Source: Tolypeutes matacus
Lineage: Eukaryota; Chordata; Mammalia; Cingulata; Chlamyphoridae
Length of the DNA stretch: 64,000 nt
Assembly: GCA_026826555.1 (NCBI GenBank)
Contig: JAKSZT010054457.1
Location: 7,235,199-7,299,198 of the forward strand
Direction: 5' to 3'
Part shown: one piece after another, positions 59,061 to 64,000 of the stretch
How positions within the stretch are numbered: the stretch's first letter is position 1
Layout: each line of letters starts with the position of its first letter
Translations under genes and position numbers: made by a program
Notes under the pieces: generated by a model
Told to the model about the DNA's origin: nothing
The model's input: the letters and a program-made list of their open reading frames with translations, nothing else
Database searches by the model: none

Positions 59061-59760
59061 AGCCTTAGTAGAGACTGAATGCTTAACCATGGGCCATCAA
59101 GTTACTATGAGACCTGAGTTGCCTGTCATGAGCTGGGTATTGTCTGACCCACCAAACCATAAAGTTGGGCATGCACAGCAGCAATCCATAATAAAGTGGA
59201 AGTGGTATATACAAGATAGGGCTCGAGCAGGTCCTGAAGGCACAAGTAAGTTACATGAGGAAGTGTCCCAAATGCCCATGGTCACCACCCCTGCCATGTT
59301 AACAACTTCTCTTTTCCAGCCCACATCTTTGACTTCTTGTGGAGTCCCTTACAATCAGTTGACTGAGGATGAGAAAACTCAGGCCTGGTTTACAGATAGT
59401 TCTAAACGATATGCAGGTACCACCCGAAAGTGGACAGCTGTGGCACTGCAGCCCTTTTCTGGGACATTCTTGAAGGATAGCTGTGAGGGCAAATCCTCCC
59501 AGTGGGCAGAACTTTGAGCAGTGCACCTAGCTCTTCATTTTGCTTGGAAGAAGAAATGGCCAGAGGTGCGTTTGTACACTGATTCATGGGCTGTTGCCAA
59601 TGGTTTGGCTGGATGGTCAGGGACTTGGAATGAACATGATTGGAAAATTGGTGACAAGGAGGTCTGGGGAAGAGCTGTGTGGATATACCTTTCTGAGTGG
59701 GCAAAAAACATCAACATATTTGTGTCCCATGTGAATGCTCACCAGAGGGTTTCATCAGCA
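59061..59760 (+). pseudogene. ERV-L RNase H, one in-frame stop
   Basis: RNase H removes the RNA strand of the RNA-DNA hybrid. The frame keeps all four landmark residues: Asp 59395-59397 ('FTDSS'), Glu 59509-59511, Asp 59581-59583 ('YTDSWAVANGL') and His 59740-59742 ('HVNAHQ'). A TGA at 59515-59517 falls two codons after the catalytic Glu. Confidence 0.85.
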
Positions 59761-60540
59761 GAGGAAGAGTTTAAAAATCAAGTGGTTAAAATGACCTGCT
59801 CTGTGGCTAATGCTCAGCCTCTTTCCCCAGCCACTCCTGTTATTGCCCAATGGACTCATGAACAAAGTGGCCATGGAGGTAGGGATGGAGGTTATGCATG
59901 GGCTCAGCAACATGGACTTCCCCTCACCAAGGCTGATTTGGCTACAGCCACTGCTGAATGCCCAATCTGTCAGCAGCAGGGATCCACACTCAGCCCCAGA
60001 TATGGCACCATTCCTCGAGGTGACAAGCCTGCTATCTGGTGACAGGTTGATTACATTTGGCCACTTCCACCACAGAAACTGCAGCGATTTGTTTTTAATG
60101 GAATAGACACATACACAGGCTATGGGTTTGCATTTCCTGCACACAATGCTTCTTCCAAAACTACCATCCGTGGACTTACCGAATGTCTTATCTACTGCCA
60201 TGGCATTCCACACAGCATTGCTTCTGATTAATGAACCCATTTCACAGCAAATGACGTGCGGGAATGGGCACATGCCTATGGAATGCACTGGCTTTACCAT
60301 GTTCCCTATCACCCTGAAGCATCTGGATTAATAGAAGAGGTGGATGGCCTTTTGAAGACTCAATTATGGCCCCAACTAGGTGGCAATGCCTTTCAGGGCT
60401 GGGGCAGTGCTCTCCACGAGGCTGTGTATGCTCTAAATCAGCATGCACTCTTTGGTGCTGTTTCTCCCATAACCAGGATTCATGGGTCCAAGAATCCAGG
60501 GATGGAAATGGGAGTGGCATCACTCACTATTACCCCTAGT
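59761..60540 (+). pseudogene. ERV-L integrase, two in-frame stops
   Basis: Integrase inserts viral DNA into the host genome. The N-terminal zinc-binding HHCC is intact: His 59857-59859, His 59872-59874, Cys 59959-59961 and Cys 59968-59970. Candidates for the catalytic D,D,E triad are Asp 60049-60051, Asp 60226-60228 and Glu 60334-60336. TGA at 60040-60042 and TAA at 60229-60231 interrupt it; the second stop directly follows the second catalytic Asp. All of this lies in the same frame as RNase H. Confidence 0.87.
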
Positions 60541-61112
60541 GGCCCACTAGGAAAATTTTTGCTTCCTGTCCCTGCAAACTTAAGCTCTGTTGGTCTACAG
60601 CTTTTAGTCCCAAAAGGAGGAGTGCTGCCACCAGGGAACACAACAATGATTCCATTGAACTGGAAGTTAAGGCTGCCACCTGGCCACTTTGGGCTCCTCT
60701 TACCTGTGAATTAACAGGCAAAGAAGGGAATTACTGTACTGTCTGGGTGACTGATCTTGACTATCAAGGGGAGATAGGACTAGATCTACATAAGGGAGGT
60801 AAAGAAGAGTTTGCCTAAAATGCAGGAGATCACCTAGGGCGTCTCCTAGTACTGCCATGCCCTGTGATTAAAGTCAATGGAAAATTTCAACAACTCAATC
60901 CAAGCAGGACTAACAATGGCCCAGAATCTTTGGGAATGAAAGTTTGGGTCACCCCACCAGGCCAGCTGAAGTGCTTGCTGAAGGTAATGGGAACATGGAA
61001 TGGGTTGTGGAAGGATGTAGTAATAAATATGAACTTTGACCATGTGACCAGTTACAGAAACCAGGACTGTAATAGTCATGAACCCTTTTCCCTTGTTTCA
61101 TTAAGAGTATGA
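60541..61112 (+). pseudogene. ERV-L dUTPase, frame-broken
   Basis: A trimeric dUTPase hydrolyses dUTP so that uracil is kept out of viral DNA. The first half is in the integrase frame, ends at TAA 60712-60714 and has 'PPGHFGLLLPVN'. A frame change near 60740 follows, then the motif segment 'DLDYQGEIG' (60753 onward), TAA at 60816-60818, and the C-terminal part (60864-61112) with 'VIKVNGKFQQLNPSR'. A dUTPase placed downstream of integrase is diagnostic of the ERV-L lineage; non-primate lentiviruses carry theirs between RNase H and integrase. Confidence 0.85.
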
Positions 61113-61408
61113 TTGTATCTGTACACAAAATGAATTTCTTGTTTTCTTCCCCAACCTTTTCCCCTATCATATGAAAAGTTGTATTAATATCATGTCATAA
61201 TATTTATGGATGTCAAGTTTAAGAGTGAATATTACCCAAGGACTTGCACCCTATTCTGTGGGGAATTAATGCATTTCCAATTGTACGCAGGGGAGTTGAA
61301 AATTGTTAGGCAGAAATATATATGTATGTTTGTCTGTTATTGTTTTTACTTAGAGACTGAGCATGGTTTAGGGTAATGTGATGGTTCCCGAGTTGACAAG
61401 GGGTGGAC
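61113..61408 (+). other. Short non-coding 3' segment; no env; purine-rich tract
   Basis: Only 296 bp separate the dUTPase stop from the 3' LTR, far too little for an envelope gene. 'acaaggggtggac' at 61396-61408 is a plausible polypurine tract priming plus-strand synthesis. Confidence 0.8.
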
Positions 61409-61859
61409 TGTGATGGTCAGGCTAATGTGTCAACTCAGCCAGGTAATTGTGTCCAGGTGTTAGGTCCAGCAAGCACTGGGCTAATTGCAATACAAGAGCA
61501 TTTATGGACTTTGATCACCAGTGAGTTTACTGTGTGGATCCTGATTGTATCTGCATCAATCAGGGAGATTGCATCATCAGTGGGTGATGCTTTTATCCAA
61601 TCAGTTGAATGCCTTAAAAGGGAAAGTGATTTCAACATTCAGAGAGAATTTCCCAGCTTGTTGTTGGATAGCCAACTTCTCCCAGAATCTCATCAAGGAC
61701 CTTTCATTGGACTTTCATTAGAGCCCCTGGTTTGCAGCCTGCTTGCAGAACCTGGACTTGTGCATCCCCACAGTTGCATGAAAGACTCTTATAAAATCTG
61801 ATATTATTGATAGATATCTCCTGTTGATTCTGTTTCAATAGAGAACCCTGACTAATACA
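61409..61859 (+). repeat. 3' LTR of ERV-L provirus
   Basis: 451 bp from 'tgtgatggtcaggctaatg' to 'ccctgactaataca'. It is longer than the 5' LTR mainly through about 10 extra bases near 61740 ('ctgcttgcagaacc') and a few near 61805. Confidence 0.92.
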
Positions 61860-62284
61860 TTATTCAACTTTAGAGTATTCAACTTGTTAACAATGCAAAT
61901 GTGAAGATCAACATTTATCCATTCATCCCATCCCTTTTATCCTTCTCATCCTCTTCCCACCTCCTTAGAGGTCATCACCTCAATACAACTTTCCAGAAGA
62001 CAGGTGGGACTCTTTCATTTCCTTTTCAAGTGCATACGATTTTTAACTAGATTACACAAAGTGTAATTCAATTTGGTTGACTAAATAGTCGTTAGCACAA
62101 AGAAGACTTTCAAATATCAAGTGGTTGTCCCTGAGAATCCTTGTTTATTATTAGTGTATTAGTGCTGCTAAGGTGCCCGCAAGTCAGTGTGGGTTCCTCA
62201 TTTGTATGTCTGGTTCTTGTTGGCTCTCATGTCACATTCAGAACATTGTAGTTCTGCCTACAGGTTTGAAAAAGTCAGTGAGCA
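61860..62284. other. Unassigned flank of the provirus
   Basis: C- and T-rich near 61920-61980; nothing recognised. Confidence 0.4.
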
Positions 62285-62500
62285 TAAATAGTTAAGTCGG
62301 CATGGAATCCGGCAGACCTGGGTTTTACTCCATGCTCTCTCATATGATAGCTGTTCATCCTTGGGCAGGCCGCTAGTGCTCTGAGACACATCTCAAAGGG
62401 TAATAGGGATTGAATAGGTTCAGTATGTACATGCTTCACACATAATTGCTTCCTTGTGGCTATTCTTTAAATTATCATCCTTACTATTATTAATATTATT
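62285..62500 (+). repeat. MIR SINE
   Basis: 'ggcagacctgggttttactcc', 'atccttgggcaggccgctag' and the final 'cttactattattaatatt' follow MIR order. Confidence 0.6.
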
Positions 62501-62959
62501 ACCATTATAAGACAAATAATTTAAAGAGTAATAGATTCACAACCTGTGCTCAAAGGGGAAACTAGAAGATCTGTCTCTAGATTATTCCGAGATTCGCTCT
62601 TTTTGTCTTTAAAAAGTTCATTAAATCTCATTTATAGTAAACCAGAGGAGCTCTTTTCCTGGAATCCTCTGATGTATTAATTAGTTTGTCCAGGCCCTTG
62701 TTTACATACCTGCAGCTCCTTTTCAGAAGACAGATGCTATTGACCTTCCTTCAATCCCTCAGAGAAACTACACTACCTTTTTCCCAGAGTCACTGACTAT
62801 CTTCCTACATGTATTTAAAAGCACCACAGGGATGAAAAACCAGCCTGATAAGATGCATCCTAGTTCTTTGTTTAAAAAAGTCATCTTTCAGAATAAAGAT
62901 TAAAGATTTCAGTCCTAATATCCTTTCCTGAAGACAAAATAATATTTTTCAAGAATATA
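62501..62959. other. Unassigned sequence
   Basis: Nothing recognised. Confidence 0.4.
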
Positions 62960-63085
62960 AAGAAAAGATAGTAAACTCTTTGAAAAGGGTAAGTCTTATT
63001 TCACTTTGGATCCCCATTGTTTCTTAAACAATACTATGCATATAATAGGAAGAATTTTTTTGAAACAATAAATAGCCGCTAGAGA
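62960..63085 (+). repeat. L2-like 3' end
   Basis: 'agtaaactctttgaaaagggtaagtcttatttc' and 'ggatccccattgtttcttaa' resemble the L2 3' terminus. Confidence 0.55.
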
Positions 63086-64000
63086 CCTCAAAGCTCTTTG
63101 AGGAAATTGCTATTAATTTTTCCAATCATTGTTTTAGCAATACAAATCTCAGAGTCACAGAATTAAAGTGAGATCTCTGGAGTAGGAGGCAATTGCATAG
63201 CAGAGAGGTCCCAAATATTTACCTTCAGAAAATATTTGGCCTTTCTTATGAAAGTTTGTTTTGAAAGATAAATATTTATCAACAGTTCAAAAACTTTCTA
63301 AGCTTTTCTAAAGAAAAGCTTTCTAAGAATCTAGACAAATAACTCTTTTCAAGAGTTATTTGAAAAATTGACTAGAATGGATCCAAGAAAAAATGTGGAA
63401 AAAATAAAGCAGGAAATATGCAAAAATCTGATAGAACTAATTTTGTTCTCCTAATACATAAGCAGTAAGCATGACCTAATTCAGAGACACAGAGTCGAAG
63501 TATTTTCTATATAAAACTGTTTAGGGCACACCAAAAAGGCTGGAACAATTAAAATTATTTTCTCCAACAATTCTACCATGATTCTCATTCCTTTAGATTA
63601 ATTTGCCAACTCTCTTAACAATGGATCTGGGAGGGGTAATGTACTAAGCTACTTTTAGTGTTCATATTATAAAAGAAACACTGTACTGGTCATTGCTAAA
63701 AAAGGTGAGGATGACTTTATTTATAGCTACCATTGTAAGAGAGAGAGAGAGGAGAACTAAACTCCAAGGAAGGTAGGGGATAGTTGGGTTTTATAGTCAC
63801 AGCAAGGTCAATGGAAAGTACCAGCAAGCCATCTGGCAAAAGAAGGGAGGTAGAGTAGAAGACAAGGTTGATAATTTAGAATGGCTGGTAACTGAAGTTG
63901 TCTTTTTTTTTCCTTTTTTTCTTTCTGTAGTCTGAGTTATTTTTCTCTGCAGCCTAATGGCTGCAAGATTAGTTTCAGGGTAATCAGGATGATGGAGGGA
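63086..64000. other. Unassigned sequence to window end
   Basis: A local near-palindromic stretch at about 63295-63365 ('aagcttttctaaagaaaagc', then 'aaataactcttttcaagagttattt') is the only structure of note. A (GA)n patch lies near 63739-63751 and T/C runs near 63902-63925. Confidence 0.45.

Larger units (their letters stand above)
55145..61859 (+). mobile_element. ERV-L provirus (class III, env-less), inactive
   Basis: A complete 6.7-kb provirus: 5' LTR, Leu-type primer binding site, gag, protease, reverse transcriptase, RNase H, integrase, dUTPase, purine-rich tract and 3' LTR. Flanking bases are 'ctatt' (55140-55144) and 'ttatt' (61860-61864), a 5-bp duplication with one mismatch. The Leu-type site, the dUTPase located after integrase and the absence of env together identify ERV-L. 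gag has three in-frame stops, pol has at least six stops plus frameshifts, so no virus-like product is expected. LTR divergence (about 10%) points to an integration tens of millions of years old. Confidence 0.93.

Noticed and set aside
61113..61801. Possible env or accessory gene at the 3' end of the provirus
   Set aside because: Only 296 bp precede the 3' LTR, and the 132-codon frame at 61403-61801 lies inside the LTR.
55145..61859. Endogenous foamy virus (known from sloths)
   Set aside because: The primer site is Leu-type, there is no env or accessory region and a dUTPase follows integrase. These features fit ERV-L.

Overview
The window is vertebrate nuclear DNA, almost certainly mammalian and most likely from an armadillo or a close xenarthran. 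It holds the mammal-wide repeats MIR, L2, L1M, Tigger1, MaLR and ERV-L, together with tRNA-derived composite SINEs that match the DAS-SINE type reported from Dasypus. I find no host protein-coding exon, tRNA gene, rRNA gene or other functional RNA gene that I can support. All long or recognisable open reading frames are retroelement remnants or translations of simple repeats. The window looks like intergenic or deep intronic sequence shaped by layers of retrotransposition.

Layout. 1-13.6 kb: old L1M tails, MIR/L2 fragments and a cluster of LTRs, including a MaLR-type remnant (3.4-4.7 kb), an LTR with a perfect 5-bp target duplication that is itself interrupted (4.8-5.8 kb), and a three-LTR nest (10.0-11.5 kb). 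13.6-25 kb: mostly old sequence with MIRs, an L1 3' UTR, a purine-rich tract and an antisense copy of an ORF-less ~1.45-kb repeat (18.7-20.2 kb). 25-29 kb: an L1 3' UTR carrying another L1 tail, a Tigger1 DNA transposon split by a solo LTR, and a young 5'-truncated L1 (perfect 16-bp target duplication) that carries a DAS-SINE with eleven 25-bp tandem units. 31-34.1 kb: two more copies of the ORF-less repeat and a ~400-bp GGAA/GAAA microsatellite.

36.8-48.7 kb is a stack of nested insertions on the minus strand. An old L1 is interrupted by a processed 3'-UTR-like retrocopy and by a near-full-length younger L1 (about 40.1-47.5 kb). The younger L1 has decayed ORF1 and ORF2, a 5' UTR built of about ten ~112-bp tandem monomers, a YY1-like sequence at its 5' end, and its own DAS-SINE insertion.

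49-55 kb is mostly unassigned, with an L2 fragment and an L1M 3' portion. 55.1-61.9 kb is an env-less ERV-L provirus: two LTRs about 10% diverged by my count, a Leu-type primer binding site, gag, pro, reverse transcriptase, RNase H and integrase, and a dUTPase domain downstream of integrase. All its frames are broken by stops and frameshifts, so it is not expected to make virus. The last 2 kb holds a MIR and an L2 fragment.

Repeat names come from recognition by eye. No database search was run, so subfamily labels are provisional.
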